64,000 nt of DNA from Viola odorata (Eukaryota; Streptophyta; Magnoliopsida; Malpighiales; Violaceae), in the NCBI GenBank assembly GCA_963691705.1, contig OY829538.1, positions 30,276,836 to 30,340,835 of the forward strand, given 5' to 3'. Both the position numbers and the translations under genes were made by a program. A model generated the notes under the pieces. The model was given only the letters and a program-made list of their open reading frames with translations, did no database searches and was not told where the DNA came from. Below are positions 24,255-36,584 of this stretch, in pieces; position 1 is the stretch's first letter; every line of letters starts with the position of its first letter.

Positions 24255-25690
24255 ATTTTTTTACTTTTTCTTTTCCGAGAAGCAGATTGTAATAGAGGCT
24301 TAGCTACACAGGGAATGTAGTGGCCAAACCAACGAAACTAAGAACGAATTTGGAAAAGTCGAGTCTTAGAAAGTAAAAGAGTTACGGGTTCACAAGTCGG
24401 ACCTATAACTGAGCTACAAAACACTCAATTAGACTAAGTTACAAGACATGTAGAAGACCTCATTATATCAAGCATGGAATATATAAACTCTGGTTTTCAT
24501 GCCTTAATCCACACCCATAAGCGTGCAAAGATCAAATGTTGCACTTTCAACACGTCAAAGTCCACATTGTGAAAAATTACTCGATTTCGTTCGAGCCAAA
24601 TCGACCAAGAAATCACATATAACATCATTTTTTACACCTTGCTCTGAAATTTACCCGAATAGCCACCCATATTTTGCCAAGCAGCAACCAGGCAACGAAA
24701 GTCACTAGGCAAAGCCATGCACACACCCCACCATTGGAAAATATAACGCCATATATCCATGCTAACTGGACAAGTGATCAGCAAGTGTGAAGTAGACTCG
24801 TCCGCATCCCTACAAAGAGAGCATCGCGATTGGTTCTCATCTAAAATTCGACGCCTAATCAAGAAATCCTTGGTGTTTATCCTCCCTACATCGCCTGCCA
24901 TAAATACTTGCACCTTTGTAGGGACCATCTTGAACCAAGCATCCTTTAAACTATTCTCCACATATGATTTGCCCATTACATCTGCAAAAGTCAATTGCTC
25001 ATACCCTGATTTAACACTATAATTTTTGGAGGAACACCCCATCCATAACAATTTTTCCCTGCAGTTTTGAGTTATCGCTTCTCCACCCAGCAACACCTTT
25101 AACTCTGCCTCCTCCTCCAACTCTTCATCAGTTAAGTCCCTCTGCCAAGACAAATTCCAGCTCCAAGACCCATCCCTTCAAGACGCTACTTCACGTACCT
25201 TATCATCCCTGTTTGCAGCAATAAAATGCAGGTTAGAAAACCAGTTAGCAAGGTGTTCATCTCCAACCCACAAATCATTCCAAAAACTCACATTCTCGTT
25301 TCCCACTTGAGTTCATAGGTTATTCCTCCACAGAGAATCAGACGATACAACGACTTCATTAACACCTCGCCATACATGAGACATAGCAGACCGGTTGGTG
25401 GAGTTATCACATGATTACTATAACCATACTCAAAATTTATTACCTTACCCCATAAACCTCCTTTCTCACTTTTGAGCCGCGAAAGCCATTTAAGAGTAAT
25501 GCTTTGTTCATCTCTATGATCGACCAAACTCCTATCCCACCAAAGACCACTAGTCTAACAACCTTTTCCCAAGCCACTTTACCTACTAAAGGGCCTTCAT
25601 CCACACTCAGTGATTTTTCAATCTCTCGAGCCACCCCCATTGGCATATTTATAAATAGACAAATAATATAACAACATCGCAATTGATTTG
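24255..25690 (-). mobile_element. LINE (L1-like) 3' fragment with zf-RVT domain
   Basis: The minus-strand reading contains WEKVVRLVVFGGIGVWS and MNKALL (end of the reverse transcriptase region). It then gives the zinc-binding reverse-transcriptase C-terminal domain: AWFKMVPTKVQVFMAG, NTKDFLIRRRILDENQSRC, C-x2-C in CSLC, and HLLITCPVSMDIWRYIFQWW. Past the stop, other frames continue as ISWSIWLERNRVIF, typical of LINE C termini. An A-rich tail lies at about 24255-24275. Multiple frame breaks make it inactive. Its 5' side is cut off by the LTR beginning at 25691. Confidence 0.8.
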
Positions 25691-26527
25691 TGATACGATC
25701 CTAGTTACCTAGGATGCGTTGACTATTTGATCTAGTTCGAAGGATTGGATTTCAACACGGAATGGATAGTTCTCACTAGAAAAGGAGCGTCGATAAGAGT
25801 CCACCAACCTACACTGAATACCTAGATGAGGTTTTCACAAGAGTCCACTTGTGAGAGGGATTGAATCGAGCCACGATTCGTCGCAACTTCAATTTTACTT
25901 GCTCAAGCTTGGCTTGTGAAACCGAGAAAGACACAAGGTTCGAGTCCACGAACAAACAAGAGAAAATACTCTTTCAAAGACAAGTCTCAATATCAATTTG
26001 ATTGGGTAAAAGAATAGCGTACTTACAATAATCAAAGCGACTCCTTTAAATAGGAGAAACCTAAATCCTTACTTAGAAATCCTAATTCTAATTAAACTCC
26101 TAATTAAATAATTACTTAAACTAATTATAGAATAAATTCAACTATTTTAAGTAATAAATAAGTAATTAAAACAAGGAAACACATATTTCCATCTTGGAAG
26201 CATTTGTGCCATCTTTGACGCAGCCTTGACTCAAATTGGCAGCTGAAAACGCCTACAGAAACAGTCCTTGGCGGCATGCTACTAGTTGCTTAGCGGCATG
26301 CCAAAACTCGTCTGAAATCACCTCCTTGGCATTCACACTGCGAGCTAAAATGTCAACTAGCATAACTTTTTATCCACCCGTCTGATTGGGCTGAAACTTA
26401 TCCCAAACGAAAGCTAACATCTTGAAGTTTCCATCAAGCCTATATGCTCTCAAATCAGACTCCATTTTCTTATCCATATGCTTGAACATGCGATGCATCA
26501 TGCATGATACATCCTGGGATCGTATCA
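25691..26527 (-). mobile_element. LTR of a minus-strand gypsy element
   Basis: Both ends show TGATACGATCC in inverted orientation (25691-25701 and the complement at 26517-26527). In minus-strand sense it is preceded by a polypurine tract, GAAGAGGGAGGGAA (26528-26541), so it is the 3' LTR of a minus-strand element. Length is 837 bp. The 5' LTR is missing, so no target duplication can be shown; the candidate left flank is atttg (25686-25690). Confidence 0.8.
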
Positions 26528-28138
26528 TTCCCTCCCTCTTCGGAAAGATTCACCCTCGAATCTTGTTCAATGCTATCTGCCCAAAAAGGACCAGTAATTC
26601 CACACTCAATGCATATTCACCATCTCCTACGCTTCCTTGGTCGTCATCTCTTGCGCTTCAAGGGTAAGACGCTTGATGCGCTAGGGTATGTGTGAGGATT
26701 CACATCATTCCTTCCCCTGTGGAAAGGATTCGTCTTCGAATCCAAACCTGGACCTGCAGTACAATACCTTAAGTTAGTATCACTTAAAGGTACGATCGAA
26801 GGATAGAAATTATCCATGACATGTTAAATGTCGATATGTGTTGTGATGGGGTGGGTAGACCCATCTCTCTCCCTCACTACTGCTTTGTTTCACTGGGTAG
26901 GTAACCATTGCTGGTGTAAGAACATCCTATCCCAATCGACTACCTTGAAGAACATCCTGGAGTTCCTATGGTAACTCTTATTCGTTTGAGGAATACCCAA
27001 GCGATCCATGTGAATCCTTACTTGTTCAAGTGGTATATTTGCCATCACCGAGTCCTTGTTAATTCCTAAACTCGCATAGTAACTTAAAGACAAAGGGTTT
27101 AGCGGCACCACAAGTATAAATCCGTAACCGAATGAGTTGTAAGCAAATAAAAGTGAAAATTTATTAACAAATTCAAACTTATAAACCAATGAATACCGCA
27201 TGGCTCCAAGAGCTCTTTCTTCCTTTACATCCCTCGTTGGTTGCCACAATAAGGGAGATACACAATATTGTGATCTCGGTACTCTATGTTTCCTCCGCGA
27301 TTGCTTCCCTAAGTCGCTAAAGGACTTCTTTCGGCGTTTGCTCACAAAACTTATGGGTAAACCACACAAGTATAAATTCTCTTTGAGACACATGTTAGGA
27401 ACATTAATCGTACCAAAATAGTGCAGTAACTCCTCACAATTAGCTCTAGGTACAACTATCTCATCACTTGGCCTAGACAAAATATCAAATCGTTTGTGTT
27501 TTCGTAAGGACTCCTCAAAGGCGTATGACTTAGCCTTCGCCCTTTGCATACGACCATTACCAATAAAATTATTTTCAGAATTAAGCAAATCAATGATGTC
27601 CACATACTTACACGAATCAGACCTAAGGAAAGAAAGGTGTAATTTACCTTCTCGGCTAGAGTTAGCCAAACTAGTCACCATGGGTGCGCAAGTCTCTTTC
27701 CATCCTTTTGGCTCTAGCGAGTTATGCTTTCTTACTGCCCAAAATTCTTTCTTTCCCTACACACGAGAACAAATAATACTAGAAGAGAAAATGAATGGTT
27801 TAGTGTTAGTCAAGTCTAGGCACCATGGCCAAAAATCAAACAGTTTTTGGTGGCTTGCGCCAATATAGTTTTTATGCACACATAATGTGTTCCTCACTTT
27901 CTTCTCTCTGGCGTAAGCACTCATCTCTCTTTTTTCATAACCGCTACTCTCTGTATGCTCTCTATTTTTATACGTGCTGTTTTTCTCACCATCTCTTTTC
28001 CCATGCTCACTTTTTTCATGGGGGCTGTTTTGAATTCTATTTCCCTCTTTCTTTTCGACACTCAATTCCTCTCTTTCATTTTCTTTTTCCAAGTCAGAGT
28101 ATGACTCAATGAATCGCCTTTGATCCTCATTGTTCGCC
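26528..28138 (-). mobile_element. Degenerate internal region of the minus-strand gypsy element
   Basis: Between the gag remnant and the 3' LTR. It includes a 263-codon ORF (27681-26890) with no motif I recognise and a charged low-complexity ORF (28092-27757). Just before the LTR, two copies of text like SFPQGKE/NPFHRGRND recall the C-terminal tail of gypsy pol proteins. Protease, RT and integrase cores were not found, so most of pol has been deleted. Confidence 0.55.
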
Positions 28139-28750
28139 TCAATTTTTGGTTAGTGTCTCAAGCGCTTGAGGTCTCTCGTCAATCAAAACTTCTCCATTGT
28201 CCGAATCACTACTGTCTTTAATCTCCTCACACTTAGGCTCCTCTGATTTGGAATTATCTTTGCTAGCTAACTCGCCATTCTCCTTCACGATCCGCTTGTT
28301 AGGGCATACAGATCCTATGTGTCCTTGGCCAGCACACTTGTAACAAATAATATCCTTTGTTGGTACTTGAGGAGGTGTCAAAGATGGAGAATAACTACTG
28401 ACCGACTCCCGCTGAGGTGCTTGTGAATTAATTGCACGCTTAGTGCCATCGTTATTAGGTATCATCTTCCGATTCGGACTCACCTTTATCCTTTTTCTCC
28501 CAAGTCGGCTTCCTCCGCGTCGTTGACTTAGTAGGTATGACACTAGGATAAAGAGACCTCATCTTCCCTTGCTCCTCTATGTTGATAGCCTTATGTAACA
28601 TATCCTCTAAGGAGTAGAAATCAATGAACTTCAATTGGTCGGCTATCTCTCAGTTGAGACCGTTAAAGAATCTCACCATCGTCACCTCTTCGGTCTCCTT
28701 GACTTGTGCTCTTTCCAAAGCCATCTCCAAGTCACTTAAGTACCTCTTCA
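28139..28750 (-). pseudogene. gypsy gag C-terminal fragment with zinc knuckle
   Basis: The minus-strand reading gives MVRFFNGL, a stop, EIADQLKFIDFYSLEDMLHKA, then an Arg/Lys-rich linker and the CCHC knuckle CYKCAGQGHIGSVCPNKR, followed by an acidic tail. This is the usual end of a Ty3/gypsy capsid-nucleocapsid protein. The N-terminal half is lost: at about 28750 the sequence switches to plus-strand integrase DNA of a different element. The in-frame stop and truncation make it non-functional. Confidence 0.8.
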
Positions 28751-28755
28751 GAAAT

Positions 28756-29793
28756 CTTTGAAATCGTGGCCCCTTGTCCTTTTGCGAAATGGGGGATCAA
28801 TATCCTAGGATTGTTCCCAAAGGCAAGGTCTCAATTGAAATTTATAGTCGTGGTGGTAGATTACTTCACGAAATGGGCAGAAGCAGAGGCGGTGATGAAC
28901 ATCACGACGGAGAAAATTTGGCGTTTCTTTAAGCACCAAGTTATCATGAGGTTCGGTGTACCCCGTGTGCTGGTAAGCGACAACGGGATGCAATTCACCA
29001 GCCGATTCTTTAAAGACCAATGTGCAGAATTCTAGATTGAACAAAGGTTCTCTTTCGTGGCCCACCCCGCAGACCAATGGTCAAGTAGAGGTGACAAACC
29101 GGAGTATCCTTAGTGGTATCAAGAAAAACTTGGAAGGGTCTAAAAAGAAATGGGCAGACGAACTGCCGTATGTGATGTGGGCGTACCGCATGACCGCCAA
29201 AACCAGTACTGGAGAAACGCCTTTCGCATTGGCCTTTGGCACTGAGGTCGTCACACCGGTGTATCCTTAGTGGTATCAAGAAAAACTTGGAAGGGTCTAA
29301 AAAGAAATGGGCCGACGAAGTGCCGTATGTGATGTGGGCATACTGCATGACCGCCAAAACCAGTACTGGAGAAACGCCTTTCGCATTGGCCTTCTGCACT
29401 GAGGTCGTCACACCAGTGGAGATCGGTACTTTAAGCCTGCGAGTGGCGTACTTCAGGGAGGAACTGAATGAGGAAAGGTTATGAGCTAACCTAGACGCGT
29501 TACCAGAATGGCAAGAGGAAACCCTTCTGAAAATGCTGCATTACAAATAGAAAATGGCGCGATATCACAATAGGCGCGTCAGAGAGTGGTTACTGAAAGC
29601 AGGTGACCTGGTACTCAGAGATAAACAAGCAGCTAGTCAGCGCGTGGGGAAGCTCAGTCCGAACTAGGACGGGCCATACCGCGTTACCCGTGTCATCGGG
29701 AAGGGAGCATATCACTTGGAAACACTTGACGGTACTCCCTTGCTTAACTCTTGGAACATAGCTCGTTTGAAATTATATCATGCTAGACTTTGA
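28756..29793 (+). pseudogene. Tat/Retand-like gypsy integrase fragment
   Basis: Plus-strand readings give KWGINILG, then VVDYFTKWAEAEAV (first catalytic Asp), RVLVSDNGMQF (second Asp), and after a frameshift NGQVEVTNRSI (catalytic Glu). They continue with KKWADELPYVMWAYRMT and TSTGETPFALAFGTE, and end with the C-terminal domain AGDLVLRD...DGPYRVTRVIGKGAYHLETLDG and WNIARLKLYHARL. A 157-bp tandem duplication and several stops break the frame. Everything upstream (gag, protease, RT) is absent; the left edge abuts the minus-strand gag fragment. Confidence 0.85.
29104..29417 (+). repeat. 157-bp tandem duplication inside integrase
   Basis: Two copies starting GTATCCTTAGTGGTATC (29104 and 29261) differ at only a few bases. 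The period is not a multiple of three, so the duplication itself shifts the frame. Confidence 0.9.
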
Positions 29794-29879
29794 TATGTAT
29801 CTGCACATTTCGCTAACAGTGCTAACGTTTGAATAGAGAATATTCTTGTGTGTTTTGTGGCTGACTGTGTGCAGATAAT

Positions 29880-30385
29880 AAAGGGTGCCAGGAGTGAAAA
29901 GTCCTATCCTTGTGATGGTCGGTCCTGATCAGATGACTCACTAAGATGAGACACGCCTTGGCACACCTAAAATTTAGCGTCGGGAGTGAAAAGTCCTATC
30001 CTTGTGGTAGCCACGCTAACATAGGTGGGCCATGAAGATGATGGCACGTCCCGACGCCCCCGGGAGTGCAAATCTTATCCTTGTGGTAAACCGGGCTAAC
30101 ATTGACGGCCTACTAAGACGAGGCACGTCCTGGCATCCCTGGGAGTGAAAAGTCCTACCCTCATATCGACCGTGCTCGTGAAGACCGCTCGCTGAGGGGA
30201 GACACGCCCCAGAGAGATAGTAACTCCATCTGGGAAGTGAAAATCCTATCCTTGTGATAACCGGGCTAATACAGACGGCTCACTAAGACGAGGGCACGAT
30301 TCCGGGATGTGAAAACCTAGCCTTGTGACGGCCTGTCTTGATCCGACGGCTCACTAAGATGAGGCACTTTCCAGGCCGATCATGG
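29880..30385 (+). repeat. Tandem repeats downstream of pol (GGGAGTGAAAAGTCCTATCC)
   Basis: Six diverged units, spaced about 70-95 bp, share GGGAGTGAAAAGTCCTATCCTTGTG and a later GACGGCTCACTAAGACGAGGCACG-like part. They follow the integrase end directly, matching the tandem repeats seen after pol in Retand/Tat elements. Confidence 0.85.
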
Positions 30386-31242
30386 AAATATGGAAACACG
30401 AAGAATCGCGAAATCCCAGCAAGTAACCAGATGGGAAATCCCTGGTGAAGATAGCTGGTGGAGAAAGCGATACGAGCGACATCAGCGACAACACCCCAAG
30501 ACGGAGACAAGGAGGCTCCTACGGGTAACTATTGTCTATTAGTACATGTCGTTTTACTAATGACTTATAATTGAGAATGTGTAGAGATATTATTCAGACG
30601 ACGAAGAGTTGGACGCTCTCATTATCGTGACTCGGGAAACGTGATCCAAAGGACATATGTACTATGTCTCTCTCTGGAAAATATTCCCATGGAAAGGGAT
30701 ACGTCAGAATCTATCTACAGGTCATTCTAAGCCGTCAGCTGAGAACATCTACAACAATGCGATTATGCGCTATATATTGCGGAAAGCTGGAAGTGGCGGA
30801 TATCACGCTTCTTCTCTATAAGATTGTTATCGCGGAGGTTATCTACTGAGTGATAATTGAAATGCGCATGTTGAGGTCATGTCGCGATATCTCCTGAAGC
30901 ACCCGTCATCACAATCCATGATTTTATCAAATGGGTAGCCAAGGGGTAGTTGGCATACTCCTATGGAAATCCGTTATTCTGCGGCAGTAAGCACAGACTT
31001 GTCAACATTTTGGTGGTGATAATGATGCCACTATCATATGGAAAGAGCTCGAAGAAGAGTCAATAAGGAAAGGAAATCAGCAACAAAAGAAAGTATGAAG
31101 CCGAATATATGATTGTTCACAAATACCCTTGAGGGGTTACAAAAACAAAAGTCTAAAACTTTAAAGTTCAAGAGACAAGGACAAAAATGGACGACTCTTG
31201 ATGATCAAGAAAAAGAGCAATAACGCCTGAGGTATGTCGGTC
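30386..31242 (+). other. Non-coding part of the Tat/Retand-like mosaic
   Basis: No protein motif found on either strand. It lies between the tandem repeats and the first antisense ORF cassette, so it probably belongs to the same element. Confidence 0.4.
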
Positions 31243-33297
31243 CTATGAACTCCCCCGACTCCGGTAGCCCTTTGCCTTGGCTTGGGGAAAGCCCTCGTCC
31301 GTGAGATCGGCGGACTTCTTCATGAAAGCGTCAGTAAGGGCGGCACCGCGGTACACCTCTTCTCCATGAATCTCTCTAAAGCAGTTGGCCATAATAGCGG
31401 CAGTGTTCTTAACGTACCACATGCATTTCTCTGCCGTCTCTCCCTCCAGTGCCGATTTCTCTGCTATCAATGCTGTCTTTTCCTCTTCTAACGCGACACT
31501 CCTAGTTTTCTCAACAGACGCCTGCTCCTGCGCCTCTCTCGGGTCCTTCCGAGCCATCGCCAAGGCCAGTAACAAATTCTGGCGTTCCTTCAATAACCTC
31601 TCCTTTTCCTCTCGCTCCTTAGAAAGCCCGTCTAAGGAGGCGGAAAGGGAAGCGACCATATGCGACATATGCTCCTCCCAGTAATGAAACTCAGAGTAGC
31701 AAGTAAAGAGCTTGGAGCACAACGAATTTACCTGCTCATCCGGGGATCGAGAGAGGAATACCTCCTGCTCTTCACGGGATGTTAGTGCATAAGAAGCCAA
31801 GAGAGAAGAAACTTCGATGGAACTATCGCCCCCAACAGCCGGAAACCCAGAACTACGCAGTTTGGACAAGTCAACCTGATGAGAGGCAGGATCAGATTCT
31901 CCCATCGAGCTTAGATCGGCCATAAGGTGAGGCGCGACAACCCCTCCCCCAAAGTGCCGAAGCATCGGGGGGCTATAAGGAACAAAAACTAAGGTAGGGG
32001 GAGATGGAGGTTGGAGAGAAGAAGTACCCCCATGAAGCCCAAAGGAACCGTAAGGCGAGAAACCAGACAAATCTTCGCTGAAACCCAAACAACTGGAAAA
32101 TGGAGGAACCGAGGTGTCAAAGGAATGCAGTGAGGACTCGAAGGGCCCTGGAACACCGATGCCCCCAAGAAAATCAGAAGATTGATCCCCGGAAGGCATC
32201 GTGGAATCAAAGGCAACATTGCGTTCCCCCCCGGTATCAGCGTGACCGGTCAGCGAACTCGCCCCCCCACGACAGGTCGCGCCTTCTTCGTGGGATGATC
32301 TAATATATGGCCCAAGTTCATACTGTTTGTTGGGGATGCGAGAGTGGAAGCAGTAGTGGGTCCTACAAAGGAAAATGAAGCGAGGGATAAGAAAGTAAAA
32401 GAAAACGCAAGAATGACATTAAAAGGCAATGGGTGAGATAACACATATATGAGAGAAACACTTACAGCAACGATATCGTTAACAGGCGCTTTTGAGGAAG
32501 CCGCCGCATCTGAAGATGGAGTGAAAGCGGCAACGCTTCTTGTCCTTTTCTTTTTCTTTCCTTTTGTTGGAGCCCTGGAGCCCTTGAACAGGGTAGGCGG
32601 CAACAGACACGGCAGGAACACCAACAAGAATAGTGGTGGACTCCTCACCAACTGGGGAAGAAGACGCCTGGACGAGACTCGTGGTAACGACAGGTGGTAC
32701 AGTCGAATTAACCACGGCTGCAGCAGCGGCAACAACTTCTTTTTCCCTCCTTTGTTGAGCCCTTCTCAGCCGTTTCCTGACGCTCTCGGGCTTCTGGTTG
32801 GGATCAGTTGCTGCATAATCATGAGATAATGTTAGCATTAGTACCGACTATGACGATGAAGAAAACAACACCACTCACGTCTGATGCAGGTTTGGATGTC
32901 CATCCTGCATGCCAAATTGTGAGTATGAATGCTGATTTCCAGCTGGAGTAGTTTGTCCAGCCAATCTCGCTCAGGCTGGCGAAGTGCCCCCCGCCGACCC
33001 CAAGCACTATCTTTGATGCCTTGATTAAAACCAGATCGCCACCAGGGGCCAGGAAGGTCAATCACAAAAAAATCCTTTTTCCAATCTTCAATGGAGGACT
33101 CAAGGTGAAGTTTTTAAGCGAGTCATCGTCATAATGGGGCGATATCGCTATCACACCCCGACGTCTGTACAGTTTGAAAAGAGACTTAAGCAGCAAAAGG
33201 GAAGGAGAGTTAATCCCTTTGTACTTGCAAAGTTCTAAAAAGGCATAAACATAGCAATATGCGTTCGGGGTCAACTGAATAGGATTCAAATCAAGAG
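31243..33297 (-). pseudogene. Antisense ORF cassette A, distal part (PF04195-like, coiled coil)
   Basis: On the minus strand, from 33297 downward, the text LNPIQLTPNAYCYVYAFLEL followed by LFKLYRRRGVIAI and PGPWWRSGFNQG resembles the 'putative gypsy type transposon' (Transposase_28) domain of plant retroelement extra ORFs. A likely intron follows, with an acceptor near 32827. A basic low-complexity region comes next (KRLRRAQQRREKE; KRKEKEKDKKR), and then a 318-codon ORF (32199-31243) with a long Glu/Lys-rich coiled coil (KEREEKERLLKERQ). The N-terminal part lies at 44880-45147, on the other side of the inserted element 33298-44874. Function unknown; possibly nuclear given the basic stretches. 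It runs antisense to the nearby integrase, as in Retand-type elements. Confidence 0.65.
33293..33297. repeat. Target-site duplication, left copy (aagag)
   Basis: AAGAG immediately before the 5' LTR is repeated exactly at 44875-44879 after the 3' LTR. The 5-bp length is normal for gypsy integrase. It proves a complete insertion. Confidence 0.95.
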
Positions 33298-35983
33298 TGT
33301 TGCTACTCGAATTTTGACCACGAGCATTTAAATTGTTTAAATTTATTTTGCTTTATCGGTTCTTTTTATCGTTATTTGTTCGAGTCATTTTACCATCGAT
33401 TTCATAATTTTTTACCTGATTATTTGTTTAATTGTTAGTGTTTTTATTTTATTTAGTTCGTACGGAATGTGTCATTTCCACTCCCATTTCTTTACTCCCA
33501 CGCACGGTCAAGCCACTTCCTCGTGTCTCCACTCTCATTTGATTCCCACGTCCGACCAAGCCCGCTCCTACCCATCACCTGATTTTACAATCAATCAACC
33601 CATGCTACCTCCCTAATTAAAATGAGTAATTGCCCCATTCGAACAGGAGGCTGATTAATCGATCCTGCTCCCTCTCCCGAAATCAATCCCTCTCCCTCTT
33701 CCGAAACCAACTACCGAAATCAATCCCTCTCCTTCATCCAATTAACCGATCACCATCAATAAACCAAAATCAATTAACCAATCCAACCAAAATCAATTAC
33801 CCAAAATCAGTCAACACTGCCCACGCCGATCACCATCAACCACCCAATCATCAAACCACCACTGCCCTCTCAATCTCTCAACCCAAACCGCCACCCAAAC
33901 CAAACCAAAATCACCGCTGCCCAGCCGAATCAACTCAAACCACCACTGCCCATCCCGAAATCAGTCAAACCTGCACAAAACCAAACCCAACAGCCGCTGC
34001 CATTACCCATCATCAAACCTCCAAACAATCTCAAAATCAATACACATAAACGCACAAAACAAAATCATACATCACCTTTCATTCTCCCACTCCATCCCGA
34101 TCTATCCCTGCTGATTCCTAGCCACCCACTGCTCCGGCCACCACGCTTCAGCCCAGCAGCCGTCCGATTCATCCCCGCCGCCACCTGCCGCTGCTCCACC
34201 ACGTTCGGACCAGCAGCACCGCTGTAATTACTTGTTTCTTATTTCTCTAGTTTGTTGGTTGTTTTTTTTTTTTGCTTGCTTTGCCGTTGTGCTTGTGCTT
34301 GTTTTGCAGGGGATTTCGGTTTGAGGAGAGGGAATGGGTCAGCCGCCGGCGGCTGAAGCAAAGAAAAAGGAATGAAGTTGGAGCCGTCGGCGGCAGCAGA
34401 GAAGAGAAAGAGTGTGTGGGTTAGGTTTTGTGTGTGTTGGTTCTTATGGTTTGTTTGTGGGCTTGGGCCAGCTGGGAAGAAAGAAAGGAAGAGAAGATGG
34501 GCTGATGTGTTTGGCTGGCCCGTTAGAGGGTTTTATTTGTTTTGTTCATAATTTTTGTGTGCATGCTTGTAATATTTATTTTATCTGTTTGCATATTTAT
34601 TTATTCTATGCTACTAACCAATCTGTGATGCAGGTATCCGCTCGAGGAGATTTTTATTAGCTATTCTATTTGTTATATGATTGAATGCATGATTGTTTAG
34701 AATTGCTAGAATTTAATTAAACCTTTCGCATGAGAATTATTTTTAATCTTAACACCCTTTAATAGTTTCACTTAATGGACCCTTGCTTGAATGAATTAGG
34801 TTTAGTAAATACTCAACTTTTATTTTCTGTAAATGCATGAAATTTGAATAGGATTAGTATTAAACATCACGCTTTAATTTAATTGCATGATTATTAATCA
34901 TTAATTCTTAAAATCTTTTAATCCATAAAAATCAAAATGAATAAAATCAATCCAAGAAAACTAAATGAAGTAGTAATCAAACATAAGATTTAAATCTGTT
35001 CCCATAACTTAAGCTCTTCTAAATCTTTAGGATAGTAAATCACCAAAGAAAATAATCATTTGAAAGTGGAAAGATAGTAAAATGGGCCGTAAGCCCAACT
35101 CTTAGAAAATACTTCCATATTTAATCCCTTTTTAGAGATCCCCTCTTAATGTGTTTTAAACCTTTAATGTTGAATGATCATTTAAACTATGCTTGTTTCG
35201 TGTGCGGCTTCGTCCCCACGTGTTTTCATATTATGCTTGTTTCGTGTGCGGCTTCGTCCCCACGATTGTCTTTTAATTTATGTTATCTTGACGAATGTGT
35301 TATGTGCGCGGCTTCGACCCCACTCCCCGGTTTTTCTCTTTTCAACGTGTTTTTCTCGCATTCATGAAAATGGTACTATGCTAGTTTATGCATGCTAGAA
35401 TCACATAGTAAATAGGACTAACCACGTGCATCGGCCCAATGATGATAGTGATCCATCGTTGTTCACTAGGATCGTCGCTTTGGTAAAGATTAATAAAACG
35501 GTAGTAATCTCACCAATTTTGCATGTAATCGGACTAATTTTGAATTCGGCTAAATTAAACCGGAATAGGTATGAAACCAACCTTTTTTATCTTTTAGAGG
35601 ATAAACAATGTTATTTTCTGTTAAACAACTCGACAATAATTAGGATAAAATCAATCAAACCGACTTACAAACCAAAGCGATGATTCTCCCCCTGAGGGCC
35701 AAATTACTTGTTTTCAACATGATTTTTAAACACCTCTTTTTTAGAACCGGTAACCTTTTTAAGGATGAGACTCGGGTGCCTAACACCTTCCCGAGTCCAT
35801 AATACGACCCCGAACCATCGTTCTCGGGTTTAGACCCTTTTCTTTTGTGCCTTAGTTTTATTTTATTTTCTTCCTTTTTATGGACTTTTTAGGTTTCCCT
35901 AAACCTTAGAAAAATAGGGTGGCGACTTCATTGTTATGTGCGAATTCATTCACGTCCCGAATTTCGCTCGCGACGGTGCGACA
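33298..35983 (+). mobile_element. 5' LTR of the young Ogre-like element
   Basis: TGTTGCTACTCG...GGTGCGACA, 2686 bp. A C-rich ORF (33630-34049) is open in both LTRs but is composed of Pro/Gln/Asn low complexity and is not called a gene. It includes the conserved GACTCGGG stem-loop at 35768-35796 and the PBS-like octamer TGGCGACT at 35920-35927. Confidence 0.95.
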
Positions 35984-35986
35984 GTC

Positions 35987-36004
35987 TGACAACTCAGCTG
36001 GGGA
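35987..36004 (+). other. Primer binding site, tRNA-Arg type
   Basis: TGACAACTCAGCTGGGGA begins three bases after the LTR and matches 15 of 18 positions of TGGCGACTCTGCTGGGGA, the complement of the plant tRNA-Arg 3' end recalled from known sequence. Ogre elements are known to use tRNA-Arg. Confidence 0.7.
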
Positions 36005-36584
36005 CTTTAGGGTCGAAGCCGGAATTGTTTGTTTGAGGTGTTTATTTGTGTTATCTATTTATTTATTCGCTTTGATATCAATTGTTGTATGCTCACGCGC
36101 ATTTCACGCATAATGCCTTGCCGCCGGGCCCTTCCCAAATAGAATTAGGTGGTTAGTAGTGAAGTCCTGGGGCCGACGCCTCAGTAAGCTTTCATGAACA
36201 CTGAACTCGGACTTGAACCCCTAAATGGATTGAGCGCCCCGATTCCTTTTATGATTCGGTAAACGCTCTCGTATCCATTTACTGAGGGACCACTTCTATG
36301 GTATCATCCGGGAGCCTTTCAGCCAGTTAGAAGTAGTTGAAATCACCCCAGCACGTGCATCATGATTGCATGTATACGTTCCAATTTGCTTCACCATTGC
36401 CATGATATATCCCATGTATATGTTCCAATTTGCCTCATTATTGCCATGATATATCGCATGTATATTTTCCAAATTGCTTCGTTATTGCCATTATTCTCTC
36501 TTCTGCGATTTTAATCTATATCCTTTCAAGAAAGAATTATTCCCCCGAAAACTCTTCAAACACGGAAAATAACAGAACTGGTCA

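Noticed and set aside
24759..25022. Plus-strand 87-aa ORF
   Set aside because: Shadow of the LINE zf-RVT coding strand.
27825..28112. Plus-strand 95-aa ORF and antisense 111-aa ORF
   Set aside because: Low-complexity charged or hydrophobic shadows inside the degenerate gypsy internal region.
33630..34049. 139-aa ORF in both LTRs of the young element (also 42520-42939)
   Set aside because: Pro/Gln/Asn low-complexity text from C- and A-rich LTR DNA. Identical in both copies only because the LTRs are young duplicates.
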